DNA of 34,152 nt from Paractinoplanes toevensis (GTDB lineage: Bacteria > Actinomycetota > Actinomycetes > Mycobacteriales > Micromonosporaceae): assembly GCF_018332695.1 (NCBI RefSeq), contig NZ_BOQN01000091.1, forward strand, positions 1-34,152, written 5' to 3'. The translations under genes and the position numbers were made by a program. The notes below the pieces were generated by a model. That model saw nothing but the letters and a program-made list of their open reading frames with translations, made no database searches and had not been told where the DNA came from. This document shows, one piece after another, positions 14,164 through 20,933 of the stretch (its first letter is position 1; the number at the start of each line of letters is the position of its first letter).

Positions 14164-15081
14164 GTGGCCGAGGACGTCTCGCCGATCATCGCGCGTCGAC
14201 ACGTGCGATTGGCGCTGCGTGACGCCCGGGAAAAGGCCAAGCTCACTCAGCCGCAGGTCGCCGAGGCCATGGAGTGGTCGCTGAGCAAAGTCATTCGGAT
14301 TGAGAATGGCGACGTCAGCATCGCTCCGAACGATCTTAGGCCGCTGCTCACGTTCCTCAATGTCAAGGATCGGACACTGGTCGCCGAGCTGCTGGCTTTC
14401 GCCAAGATCGCCCGCACCCGGCAGCGCAATGCGTGGTACCAGCAGACGGGGATGCGGGACCACCTGACCGACGCGATGCTGCGCCTCATCGAGTACGAGG
14501 CCGAGGCCGTCGAGATCAGGTACTACCAGGTGTACTACATGCCCGGGCCGTTGCAGACGCCGGCCTACGGGCACGCCAACCTCGAGACCTACACGGACGA
14601 TGACATCGCGCAGGAGACGCGACGGATTCGAGTCGAGATTCGGCAGTTCCGCCGTGAAACGGTGTTGGGCCGGCTGGGTAAGGGGCTCACCATCTTCGCT
14701 CTCCTCGACGAATCGGTCCTGCGCCGCACTCTCGGCGTTCCGGAGGTATTTCTCGAGCAGTTGCGCGATTCCTATGACTTGGTCACCACAGGCAAGATTA
14801 AACTACGGATGATTCCGTTCGATTTTGACTCGGCGGTGACCAACAACGCCACGTTCGACCTGCTCACCCTCAAGTCCGGGAAAGCCGAAGAGCGCAGCGA
14901 AGTTCTCTATCGGGAGACCGGATTGCAGGACGAGATCGTGGAGGACCTATCGGTCCGAAAGCATCACGAGCGCTTCGATAAAATTTGGAACGCCGCGGTT
15001 ACCGAGGAAGACACGATCGACTTCATGGGTAGCCGAATCAAGGACCTGGAAGCGCAGATCCGCCACAGGAAGAACCCGTAG
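14164..15081 (+). CDS. XRE-type HTH regulator with DUF5753 domain (WhiJ/Scr1-like)
   Basis: 305 residues. An N-terminal XRE helix-turn-helix (about 15-70: LRDAREKAKLTQPQVAEAMEWSLSKVIRIENG) is followed by the DUF5753 region (about 105-290). Segments typical of it are YYMPGPLQTPAYG, RRETVLGRLGKG and EERSEVLYRETGLQDEIVED. Such proteins are paired with DUF397 proteins in actinomycetes (the WhiJ-type system) and control development or specialised metabolism, sometimes described as toxin-antitoxin-like. Two DUF397 genes follow. GTG 14164 is used; GAAGGA lies 11 bases upstream. A hairpin at 14086-14125 is in the leader, and a terminator-like hairpin follows the stop. Confidence 0.87.
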   Translation: MAEDVSPIIARRHVRLALRDAREKAKLTQPQVAEAMEWSLSKVIRIENGDVSIAPNDLRPLLTFLNVKDRTLVAELLAFAKIARTRQRNAWYQQTGMRDHLTDAMLRLIEYEAEAVEIRYYQVYYMPGPLQTPAYGHANLETYTDDDIAQETRRIRVEIRQFRRETVLGRLGKGLTIFALLDESVLRRTLGVPEVFLEQLRDSYDLVTTGKIKLRMIPFDFDSAVTNNATFDLLTLKSGKAEERSEVLYRETGLQDEIVEDLSVRKHHERFDKIWNAAVTEEDTIDFMGSRIKDLEAQIRHRKNP

Positions 15082-15089
15082 CCATCACT

Positions 15090-15128
15090 GAGCCCGTAGG
15101 GCCCGGGATCGGGCTGCGGGCTCCTTTT
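15090..15128 (+). terminator. Stem-loop between the HTH gene and the first DUF397 gene
   Basis: Outer arms GAGCCCG (15090-15096) and CGGGCTC (15117-15123) and inner arms GCCCG (15101-15105) and CGGGC (15110-15114) stack around a GGAT loop. CTTTT follows at 15124-15128. It may set a lower level for the small downstream gene, or end the first transcript. Confidence 0.7.
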
Positions 15129-15145
15129 GTGTGGAGAGACAGACA

Positions 15146-15337
15146 ATGGAGTCCAACTCGGTCAACTGGCGCAAGAGCAGCAAGTGCGCCAGCAACGCGT
15201 GTGTCGAGGTCGCCAAGGTCGAGGGCGGCGTCATGGTTCGCGACTCGAAGAACCCCGACCACGCGCCGCTGAAGTTCACGCCTGAAGAGTGGCTGGCCTT
15301 CGTCGCAGGTGTGAACCAGGGCGAGTTCAGCTTTTGA
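15146..15337 (+). CDS. DUF397 domain protein, copy 1
   Basis: 63 residues covering one DUF397 domain: NWRKSSKCASNACVEVAKVEGGVMVRDSKNP, then FTPEEWLAFVAGVNQGEF. It has the typical W-x-K-S-S and CVEVA signatures and the C-terminal W-x-x-F-V-x-G-V-x-x-G-E-F. Such proteins are the small partners of HTH-DUF5753 regulators and are thought to modulate their DNA binding. ATG 15146 has GGAGAGA upstream; an in-frame start at 15131 is less likely. It lies behind the regulator gene and the terminator-like hairpin at 15090-15128. Confidence 0.88.
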   Translation: MESNSVNWRKSSKCASNACVEVAKVEGGVMVRDSKNPDHAPLKFTPEEWLAFVAGVNQGEFSF

Positions 15338-15347
15338 TAGTGGCGCT

Positions 15348-15411
15348 GGCCTCGCGCTCCGAAGTGCCCCCGAGCCCGTTGACATCGGTGTCATCTCCGG
15401 GCGCGAGGCCA
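15348..15411 (+). terminator. Long stem-loop after DUF397 copy 1
   Basis: GGCCTCGCGC (15348-15357) and GCGCGAGGCC (15401-15410) pair perfectly, with T15347-A15411 extending the stem. The enclosed 43 bases contain a second hairpin TGACA/TGTCA (15380-15384/15389-15393) with a TCGG loop. A branched terminator or small structured RNA are both possible. Confidence 0.5.
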
Positions 15412-15519
15412 TGCGTCTATTGGCTGTACACGTAACATAGAGGACTTAACCGGCGTAAAACTAGCGGACATCACGCTATTTTCGGTGATGAATGCCGCAA
15501 TGCATCGGCTTTCACTCAT
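15391..15519 (-). CDS. Possible antisense small ORF with strong ribosome site
   Basis: 42 codons on the minus strand start at ATG 15519, preceded at 5 bases by a perfect GGAGGAG (15531-15525). The product begins MSESRCIAAFITENSVM and has no recognised motif. It lies between two DUF397 genes on the opposite strand and its end overlaps the stem-loop at 15347-15411. Codon use is not strongly GC3-biased, so it may be fortuitous. Confidence 0.25.
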   Translation of the reverse strand: MSESRCIAAFITENSVMSASFTPVKSSMLRVQPIDAWPRARR

Positions 15520-15588
15520 GTCATCTCCTCCGCACTCTTTTGCCGTTCCCTTACCGTGGATGACGGGAACCGTCACGGAGGTGCGGAA

Positions 15589-15786
15589 ATGATCATGCAG
15601 ACGGAGAAATTGCGATGGCGGCGGTCGTCTCGCTGCGCGTCGAACACCTGCGTCGAGATCGCCACGGTGGGTGACACCTACCTCGTACGTGATGCGAAGG
15701 ACCCCAATGGTGCGGTCCTCTCCGTCGACGCGGCCTCCTGGGCCGCGTTCCTGTCGGCCGTCAAGGCCGGCGAGTTCGGCAGCTGA
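15589..15786 (+). CDS. DUF397 domain protein, copy 2
   Basis: 65 residues with a single DUF397 domain: LRWRRSSRCASNTCVEIATVGDTYLVRDAKDP and AASWAAFLSAVKAGEFGS. It is a diverged paralogue of the DUF397 gene 250 bp upstream. ATG 15589 follows GGAGG with 7 bases spacing; the frame is open to 15556, but that start has no ribosome site. It probably works with the HTH-DUF5753 protein encoded at 14164-15081 or with a regulator elsewhere, since one regulator with two DUF397 genes leaves one partner unassigned. Confidence 0.87.
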   Translation: MIMQTEKLRWRRSSRCASNTCVEIATVGDTYLVRDAKDPNGAVLSVDAASWAAFLSAVKAGEFGS

Positions 15787-15847
15787 GCCGTTCATCATTC
15801 GCCAACCTCGGCCGTCATTCGGGTAGCGGCAGGCCACCGACGGCATA

Positions 15848-16378
15848 ATGGCGCAGGTGAGGGCCGATCCGCGCACCACCGGCACCGCCCGATTCGCGAT
15901 GCTGCACGACACGGCCGAGGCAATGCTCGAGAGCCTCGCCGAGCGCTACATGGTGGAGCGACGGGAGACCAAGGAGCTGCTCGGTCCGACCGAGGCTCTG
16001 GTCCGGATGGTGCGACTCATTCCTCGAACGCCGGCGGCCGGCCCCCTCGCCGTGGCGTTCACCGACTTCCCGGGGCTGATGGTGCGCCTCGGCCGATGGT
16101 GGGCCGAGGCGCTTCCGGCCTGCGGGTGCGACGACTGCGGCGAAGATCCGGGCAAGCTGACCGAGGTGCTGCGCACCCAGGTGGAGGCGCTGGTCGAGGG
16201 CGGTCTCTGGGAGCGGGTCCGCCGCGGCGTGGGTGGCTCGTGGTTCGAGACCCGGCTGATCGCGGCGGGTTTCAACGCCCGGCGGGAGGGTCCGCTGACC
16301 GCCGCCGACGCCCGGGAGGCCCGGCGAAGCGGCTTCGCCGCCCCGGTCCAGTGGGCTCCCTGGCCGCGACGTTTCTGA
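15848..16378 (+). CDS. DUF6226-like conserved actinomycete protein
   Basis: About 176 residues, soluble. It contains RFAMLHDTAEAMLESLAERYMVERRE, a central PGLMVRLGRWWAEALP followed by a four-Cys-like cluster CGCDDC, and a C-terminal GGSWFETRLIAAGFN. This resembles the DUF6226 group; function is unknown, although the Cys cluster may bind metal. The longest frame starts at ATG 15848. CATAAT (15844-15849) overlaps that ATG and lies 7 bases before GTG 15857, so the real start may be GTG 15857 on a leaderless mRNA. Its last codons lie in the first copy of a 66-bp tandem repeat. Confidence 0.6.
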   Translation: MAQVRADPRTTGTARFAMLHDTAEAMLESLAERYMVERRETKELLGPTEALVRMVRLIPRTPAAGPLAVAFTDFPGLMVRLGRWWAEALPACGCDDCGEDPGKLTEVLRTQVEALVEGGLWERVRRGVGGSWFETRLIAAGFNARREGPLTAADAREARRSGFAAPVQWAPWPRRF

Positions 16379-16482
16379 GGCGCTGGCCCAACCGGCTGAC
16401 GGCCGCGCGGATGACCGTGGGCTCCCTGGCCGCGACGTTACTGAGGCGTCAGCCCAGCAGGCTGACGGCCGCGCGGATGACC
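16351..16482. repeat. 66-bp tandem direct duplication at the convergent gene ends
   Basis: 16351-16416 and 16417-16482 are head-to-tail copies of 66 bp with 6 mismatches. Both begin GTGGGCTCCCTGGCCGCG and end CGCGCGGATGACC. Copy 1 holds the stop of the DUF6226-like gene; copy 2 holds the stop and last codons of the convergent flavoprotein gene. Confidence 0.9.
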
Positions 16483-17573
16483 GGCTGGCGGATGACCTCG
16501 GCCATCGCGATCTCGCCGCGGCAGAACATCTCGAAGGCCCGCCAGCCCACCGGGGTCGCCATCGCGGCGTGCACCAGCAGCGGGCGTCGGGAGTACGCCG
16601 CCAGCATGCGGCGCCCGGCGGTCATCTCCGGGACCAGCTCCTCGGCGACCTGGCGCTCGTAAGCAGGCAGGTCGCCGGCGGCCGCGGCCGCGCCGGCCGC
16701 GGTGCCCGAACGCAGGGCGAAGCTGATCCCCTCCCGGGTCCACGGCTCGAGCAGGCCGGCCGCGTCGCCGGCGACGATCACCCGGCCGTGCCGCAGCGGC
16801 GAGTCCGGGCGGCGGCAGCGGGTCAGGTGGCCGGAGTCGCGGACGACCTTGCGGTCGGTCAGGCCGAGCCGGGCCACGAAGTCCTGAAGGTACTGCTTGG
16901 TCTCGGCGCCGTGGCCCTTCGTCATGATCACGCCGACGGTGAGCTCGTCGTCCTTCGGGAAGACCCAGCCGTACGAGCCGGGGTGGGGACCCCAGTCCAG
17001 CAGCACCCGGCCGCGCCACTGCCGGCGGTCCTGCTCGGTGGCGGCGATCTCGACTTCGAGGCCCAGGTCCTGCTGCTCGAAGGTGACGCCGACGTGGCGG
17101 GACGTGATGCCGGCCGAGCCGTCGGCGCCGACCACCGCGCCGGCGGCGATCTCGGTGCCGTCGACGAGGGTGACGGTCACCGCCTCATCGGTCTGGGTCA
17201 GCGAGCGGACCTGGGAGTTCTGCCGGACCGTGGCGCCGGCCGCGACCGCCGATTCATACCAGGCGTGGTCGAAGTCGTCGCGGCGGACCATGGTCAACAG
17301 TGGCCGGCGGCGGGCGTGCCGGGTGAAGGTGCGCCGGCCGTTCCGGGTGAAGGTGACGGCGTCGATGGTGTCGCGACCGGGCACCTGGATGTGTGACTCG
17401 GCGATCGCGAGCGAGGTGCCGATCAGGCCACCACCACAGGTTTTGTAGCGCGGATGGGTGGCGCGTTCGAGCACGACGGTGCGCGCACCGGCCTTGGCCG
17501 AGGTGTAGGCGGCGGCCAGTCCGGCGGGGCCGCCCCCGATTACTGCGACATCCCAGGGCGGCTCAGCGATCAC
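16449..17573 (-). CDS. Geranylgeranyl reductase family FAD-dependent oxidoreductase
   Basis: 374 residues. The N-terminal FAD-binding fold is DVAVIGGGPAGLAAAYTSAKAG with the ribose-binding acidic residue in VVLERA. It continues with the conserved YKTCGGGLIG, the GADG motif, and the second FAD motif VIVAGDAAGLLEPWTREGISFALRSG. These are the hallmarks of geranylgeranyl reductase-like enzymes, which saturate isoprenoid chains. In actinomycetes some reduce the menaquinone side chain. Menaquinone genes lie elsewhere in this window, so this role is attractive but unproven. GTG 17573 is preceded by TAGACT (17585-17580) at 6 bases, suggesting leaderless transcription. The gene ends in the second copy of a tandem duplication. 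Confidence 0.87.
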   Translation of the reverse strand: MIAEPPWDVAVIGGGPAGLAAAYTSAKAGARTVVLERATHPRYKTCGGGLIGTSLAIAESHIQVPGRDTIDAVTFTRNGRRTFTRHARRRPLLTMVRRDDFDHAWYESAVAAGATVRQNSQVRSLTQTDEAVTVTLVDGTEIAAGAVVGADGSAGITSRHVGVTFEQQDLGLEVEIAATEQDRRQWRGRVLLDWGPHPGSYGWVFPKDDELTVGVIMTKGHGAETKQYLQDFVARLGLTDRKVVRDSGHLTRCRRPDSPLRHGRVIVAGDAAGLLEPWTREGISFALRSGTAAGAAAAAGDLPAYERQVAEELVPEMTAGRRMLAAYSRRPLLVHAAMATPVGWRAFEMFCRGEIAMAEVIRQPVIRAAVSLLG

Positions 17574-17601
17574 GAGCGGAGTCTAGTCCCGGGAGTTACG
17601 T

Positions 17602-17630
17602 ACGAGCGTACATATCGTGTGTACGCTCGT
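17602..17630. promoter_or_regulatory. Probable TetR operator in front of the maa-tetR-MFS operon
   Basis: ACGAGCGTACA (17602-17612) and TGTACGCTCGT (17620-17630) are perfect 11-bp inverted arms with a 7-bp spacer. The site lies between the divergent flavoprotein start (17573) and the acetyltransferase start (17653). The second gene of the rightward operon encodes a TetR regulator, the natural candidate to bind it. Confidence 0.7.
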
Positions 17631-17652
17631 TCTTATGGAGGAGACCCGGACC

Positions 17653-18204
17653 ATGCGGGACCGGATGCTCGCCGGTGAGCTGTACATCGCCGACGACCCG
17701 CAACTCGCCCGCGACTCGGAGCGTGCCATGGCGCTCACCCACCGCATCAACACGGCCGACCCCAACGACCACGCGCTGCGCCACGAACTGCTCACCGACC
17801 TGCTCGGCGCCTTCGGCGAGAACAGCGAGATCCGCCCGCCGTTCCGCTGCGACTACGGCTACCAGACTTTCGTCGGCGCTCGCACGTTCGCGAACTTCGG
17901 GCTGATCAGCCTGGACGTCGCCCGCGTGACGATCGGCGACGACGTGCAGATCGGGCCCAACGTGCAACTGCTCACGGCGCTGCACCCGGTCGCGGCCGGC
18001 CCGCGGCGCGACAAGTGGGAAGCCGCGAAGCCGATCACCATCGGACACAACGTCTGGCTCGGGGGCGGCGCGCTCGTCCTGCCCGGGGTGACCATCGGTG
18101 ACAACACGGTGGTCGGTGCCGGCGCGGTGGTCACCAGGGACCTGCCACCCGACGTGGTCGCGGTCGGCAATCCGGCACGAGTCATCCGGGCGGTCGAGTC
18201 GTGA
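17653..18204 (+). CDS. maa: Sugar O-acetyltransferase (maltose/galactoside type, left-handed beta-helix)
   Basis: 183 residues, the normal size of Maa/LacA-type enzymes, which move acetyl from acetyl-CoA to a sugar hydroxyl in the cytosol. The N-terminal Mac domain begins MRDRMLAGELYIADDPQL. The left-handed beta-helix follows, with hexapeptide repeats (ITIGHNVWLGGGALVLPGVTIG) and the catalytic His in LLTALHPV. The ending NPARVIRAV is typical. The frame extends to ATG 17635, but the GGAGGAG at 17637-17643 lies 9 bases before ATG 17653, so the latter is chosen. It is first of three overlapping or adjacent genes behind the operator at 17602-17630. The sugar substrate is unknown, and the symbol is by family only. 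Confidence 0.85.
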   Translation: MRDRMLAGELYIADDPQLARDSERAMALTHRINTADPNDHALRHELLTDLLGAFGENSEIRPPFRCDYGYQTFVGARTFANFGLISLDVARVTIGDDVQIGPNVQLLTALHPVAAGPRRDKWEAAKPITIGHNVWLGGGALVLPGVTIGDNTVVGAGAVVTRDLPPDVVAVGNPARVIRAVES

Positions 18205-18764
18205 CCGCGATCCCGGTCGCGCGGTCGGCCCGCCGCTACGACCCCGACCGCAAGAGCCGCATCGTCGACGCGGCCATCGACGTGGTCGCCGAGCACGGCG
18301 TCGCCGGCACCACGAGCCGCCGCATCGCGGCCGCCGCCGACGTGCCGCTCGGCTCCATCACCTACCACTTCACCGGGGTCGACGACCTGCTGGAACAGGC
18401 CTTCGGCCGGCACGCCGAACGGATGTCGCCGCTCTACGAGGCGCACTTCGACGGCGTGCGCGACCTGACCGGCTTCGCCGACGCGGTCACCGACCTCATC
18501 CACGGCGACGCCGGCGCCGACCCACGCGACTGGGCCGTCGCGTACGAGCTCTATCTCGCCGCCTTGCGCAATCCCGCGCTGCGCAGCGTGACCGAGTCCT
18601 GGATGCGCCGGTCACGCACGGTGCTGGAACGCTTTGTCGATCCGGTGACCGCCCGGGGCGTCGACGCGCTCATCGAAGGCATGGTCATGCACCTTACGCT
18701 GTCCACCGCCACCTTCGACCGGGCCGGCACCCGGGAGATCGTCGGTCGGCTGGTCGGGCTCTGA
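18201..18764 (+). CDS. TetR-family transcriptional regulator
   Basis: 187 residues. The N-terminal HTH (about 17-63: RIVDAAIDVVAEHGVAGTTSRRIAAAADVPLGSITYHF) is canonical TetR_N. The C-terminal region is helical with WMRRSRTVLERFVDP and forms the ligand and dimer domain. GTG 18201 overlaps the acetyltransferase stop by 4 bases (GTGA), indicating translational coupling. The likely binding site is the dyad at 17602-17630, so it probably represses its own operon, which ends in an MFS exporter. Confidence 0.9.
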   Translation: MTAIPVARSARRYDPDRKSRIVDAAIDVVAEHGVAGTTSRRIAAAADVPLGSITYHFTGVDDLLEQAFGRHAERMSPLYEAHFDGVRDLTGFADAVTDLIHGDAGADPRDWAVAYELYLAALRNPALRSVTESWMRRSRTVLERFVDPVTARGVDALIEGMVMHLTLSTATFDRAGTREIVGRLVGL

Positions 18765-18766
18765 CC

Positions 18767-19987
18767 GTGGGCACGACCGCCGTCGTCGGCACCCCGATCC
18801 GCGCCGCCACCCGCGGCGTTTACACGGCCTTCATCCTGATGGGCTTCGCCAGCGCCAGCTGGGCCGCGCGCATCCCGCAGGTCCGCGACGAACTCGAGCT
18901 GTCACCGTCCCGGCTCGGCCTGGTGCTGCTCGCCATCGCGGCCGGCTCGATCGTGTCGCTGGTGCTGGCCGGCCAGATCGTCGCCCACTTCGGCTCCCGC
19001 CGCACGGTCACCGCGATGGCCGGCCTGCTCGGGCTGTCCCTGTCCGGGGTGGCGATCGGTTACCAGTTCGGGGTGGTGCCGGTGGTGATCGCACTGTTCT
19101 TCGCCGGCTTCGCCAACGGCGGCTGGGACGTCGCCATGAATGTGCAGGGCACGGTGGTCGAGCGCCACCTGGGCAGGGCGATCATGCCGCGCTTCCACGC
19201 CGGCTACAGCATCGGCACGGTGGCCGGCGCGCTGATCGGCGCCGGCGCGGTCGCCCTGCACCTCTCCGTCACCGTGCACCTGATGATCTCCGCGATCCTG
19301 GTGGCGATCATCGTCATGCTGGCCGTCCAGGCATTCGTCGCCGACGAGCCGGAAGACCTGGAACCCCCGGTCCCGATCGACCCGGTGCACGCCGCCCCGC
19401 CGGCCAGCCGGGTGGCCCGCGCCCTCGCCACCTGGCGGGAGCCACGCACGGTGCTGATCGGCCTGTTCGTGCTGGCCTTCGCCTTCACCGAGGGTGCCGG
19501 CCTGGACTGGATCAGCATCGCGATGATCGACGGCTACGGCGTGCCCGCCACGGTCGGCACCCTCGCCTTCGCCACGTTCCTGGCCGCGATGACCATCGGC
19601 CGCTGGTTCGGCCCGGGCTGGCTGGACCGCTACGGCCGGGTGCCGGTGGTCCGAGCCCTGGCCGGCGTCAGCCTGGTCGGTCTTGCGCTGTTCGTTTTCG
19701 GTCAGGCGCCGGCGATCGCCTTCCTCGGCGTGCTGCTCTGGGGATTGGGCGCGTCACTGGGCTTCCCGGTCGGGATGAGCGCCGCCGCCGACGACCCCGC
19801 ACAAGCGGCACCGCGAGTAAGCGTGGTGGCGACGATCGGCTATTGCGCCTTTCTCGGCGGCCCACCGTTGGTCGGTTTCCTGGGCGACCACGTAACGGTC
19901 CTGAAAGGACTGCTGGCGGTCGCCGCGCTACTGGCGCTGGCAATAGTCCTGGCCGATTCGGTAAAACCGCTGACGCGGCAACCCTGA
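18767..19987 (+). CDS. MFS transporter
   Basis: 406 residues with about 12 membrane segments. It contains WAARIPQVRDELELSPSRLGLVLL and VVERHLGRAIMPRFHAGYSIG, which resemble the YbjJ/FucP-like MFS subgroup. A cytosolic loop (about 185-225) separates the two halves. It would export or import a small molecule across the inner membrane; the TetR context favours an efflux role induced by its substrate. GTG 18767 follows the TetR stop by 2 bases; the frame is open far upstream, but that part is the shadow of the TetR gene. It is followed by a repeat island with a strong hairpin at 20020-20047. Confidence 0.85.
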   Translation: MGTTAVVGTPIRAATRGVYTAFILMGFASASWAARIPQVRDELELSPSRLGLVLLAIAAGSIVSLVLAGQIVAHFGSRRTVTAMAGLLGLSLSGVAIGYQFGVVPVVIALFFAGFANGGWDVAMNVQGTVVERHLGRAIMPRFHAGYSIGTVAGALIGAGAVALHLSVTVHLMISAILVAIIVMLAVQAFVADEPEDLEPPVPIDPVHAAPPASRVARALATWREPRTVLIGLFVLAFAFTEGAGLDWISIAMIDGYGVPATVGTLAFATFLAAMTIGRWFGPGWLDRYGRVPVVRALAGVSLVGLALFVFGQAPAIAFLGVLLWGLGASLGFPVGMSAAADDPAQAAPRVSVVATIGYCAFLGGPPLVGFLGDHVTVLKGLLAVAALLALAIVLADSVKPLTRQP

Positions 19988-20019
19988 AAACCTTTAGAAA
20001 TACGGGCATGCAAGGCCCC

Positions 20020-20047
20020 GTGGCGCACGGCCGGGTCCGTGCGCCAC
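20020..20047 (+). terminator. Hairpin terminator after the first MFS gene
   Basis: GTGGCGCACGG (20020-20030) and CCGTGCGCCAC (20037-20047) pair perfectly around CCGGGT. A CTTTT follows at 20051-20055. It is part of the left inverted arm. Confidence 0.7.
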
Positions 20048-20187
20048 ACGCTTTTCACCCCGCTACCGGCCCGATCCCGGTGCGACAACGCCTCGGGGGC
20101 TTCGCCCGCATCGGCGTGAGCCGGCGGGAGGGGTAAGTCCGAACGGGACGGTGACCGAGGCCAACTTCTCGTGGCTCTATGTCGCCG

Positions 20188-20530
20188 ATATGTGTGCGAA
20201 GAAGGGCGTTTTGTAGGCACTTGCACTGCTCGATCCCGTGCTAACCGCGGCGCCTGTCACCCCGGTCCGCGTCAAACGCCGCCAGCCACCCCCGTCGAAG
20301 ATCTTGTGGATCTGCTGCGCGGTCCGCACGAAAAGTCAACAAGGTCGAGCCGAACCGTGTCACCGGCGGTAGATATGTGCGGAGGAGGGGCGTTTGTTGG
20401 CATCCGCGCTACTCGATTCCGCGCTAAACGCCACGCCAACCATCCCATCGAAGATCTTGTGGATCTACTGCGCGGTCCGGACAGAATCGACAAGGTCGCG
20501 TCGAGCCTTGTGAGCCGCGGTATATATGTG
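20188..20530 (+). repeat. Imperfect tandem repeats of about 150-185 bp
   Basis: Two full units and the start of a third. ATATGTG starts occur at 20188, 20373 and 20524. The core GATCTTGTGGATCT followed by a CTGCGCGGTCC-like segment recurs exactly 153 bp apart (from about 20300 and about 20453). Both cores read as VEDLVDLLRGP or IEDLVDLLRGP in the same frame. The first unit has about 32 extra bases in its middle. A frame is open through the array (20171-20548), but codon use is not gene-like, so I treat it as repeat DNA. Confidence 0.65.
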
Positions 20531-20544
20531 CGACATATCGTTTC

Positions 20545-20772
20545 TTGAAAGCGCGGCGGGCGAGGTCGAAGGCGGTGGCCGCCGACCTCGCCGAGCTGGA
20601 CGCCCGCCGGCGGGACCGGCTGGGCGCCCTGTTGTCGGACGCCGGGCTACGCGACAAGCAGGGTCCGCGATGTGGGCGGCTGGCGATCTCCATCTGCTGC
20701 GTGCCGGTGGACTGTCGACGAGGCCGTCCCTGGCGCGCAGCGTGTCAACCGGCGTTCGCGGCCGGAAAGTGA
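20545..20772 (+). pseudogene. Possible decayed gene fragment
   Basis: From a TTG at 20545 about 40 codons have strong third-position GC and read as a helical sequence (SKAVAADLAELDARRRDRL, then GALLSDAGLRDKQG). After about 20665 codon use in this frame collapses, while another frame (MWAAGDLHLLRAGGL) becomes more gene-like, suggesting an old frameshift. No family is recognised, and the piece lies between inverted arms. Confidence 0.3.
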
Positions 20773-20876
20773 ACCGGTGCCGTTCGCATTACGAGTGCGT
20801 GGATGGTTCGCAATGCGGGCGAAGCCCGCGAGGGATGGCCCATGGGGGATGGGCCGGTAGCCGGGTGGAAAGCGGA

Positions 20877-20902
20877 TGGCGCACGGACCCGGGCGTGCGC
20901 CA
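20877..20902 (-). terminator. Hairpin terminator after the second MFS gene
   Basis: TGGCGCACG (20877-20885) and CGTGCGCCA (20894-20902) pair perfectly around an 8-base loop. It is the counterpart, in the right inverted arm, of the hairpin at 20020-20047. Confidence 0.65.
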
Positions 20903-20933
20903 CGGGACTCTGCATGCCCGTACTGGAAATGGT

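Larger units (their letters stand above)
20001..20922. repeat. Inverted-repeat-flanked gene-poor island
   Basis: About 110 bp at 20001-20111 recur inverted at 20813-20922 with high similarity. Shared landmarks are TACGGGCATGCA (20001-20012 and, inverted, 20911-20922), a hairpin of GGCGCACG type, CGCTACCGGCCC/GGCTACCGGCCC, and GGGCTTCGCCCGCAT. Each arm begins a short distance after the stop of an MFS gene that points into the island. The arms may be two copies of a terminator-bearing intergenic repeat, or the ends of one roughly 920-bp element. No transposase is present. Confidence 0.6.
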
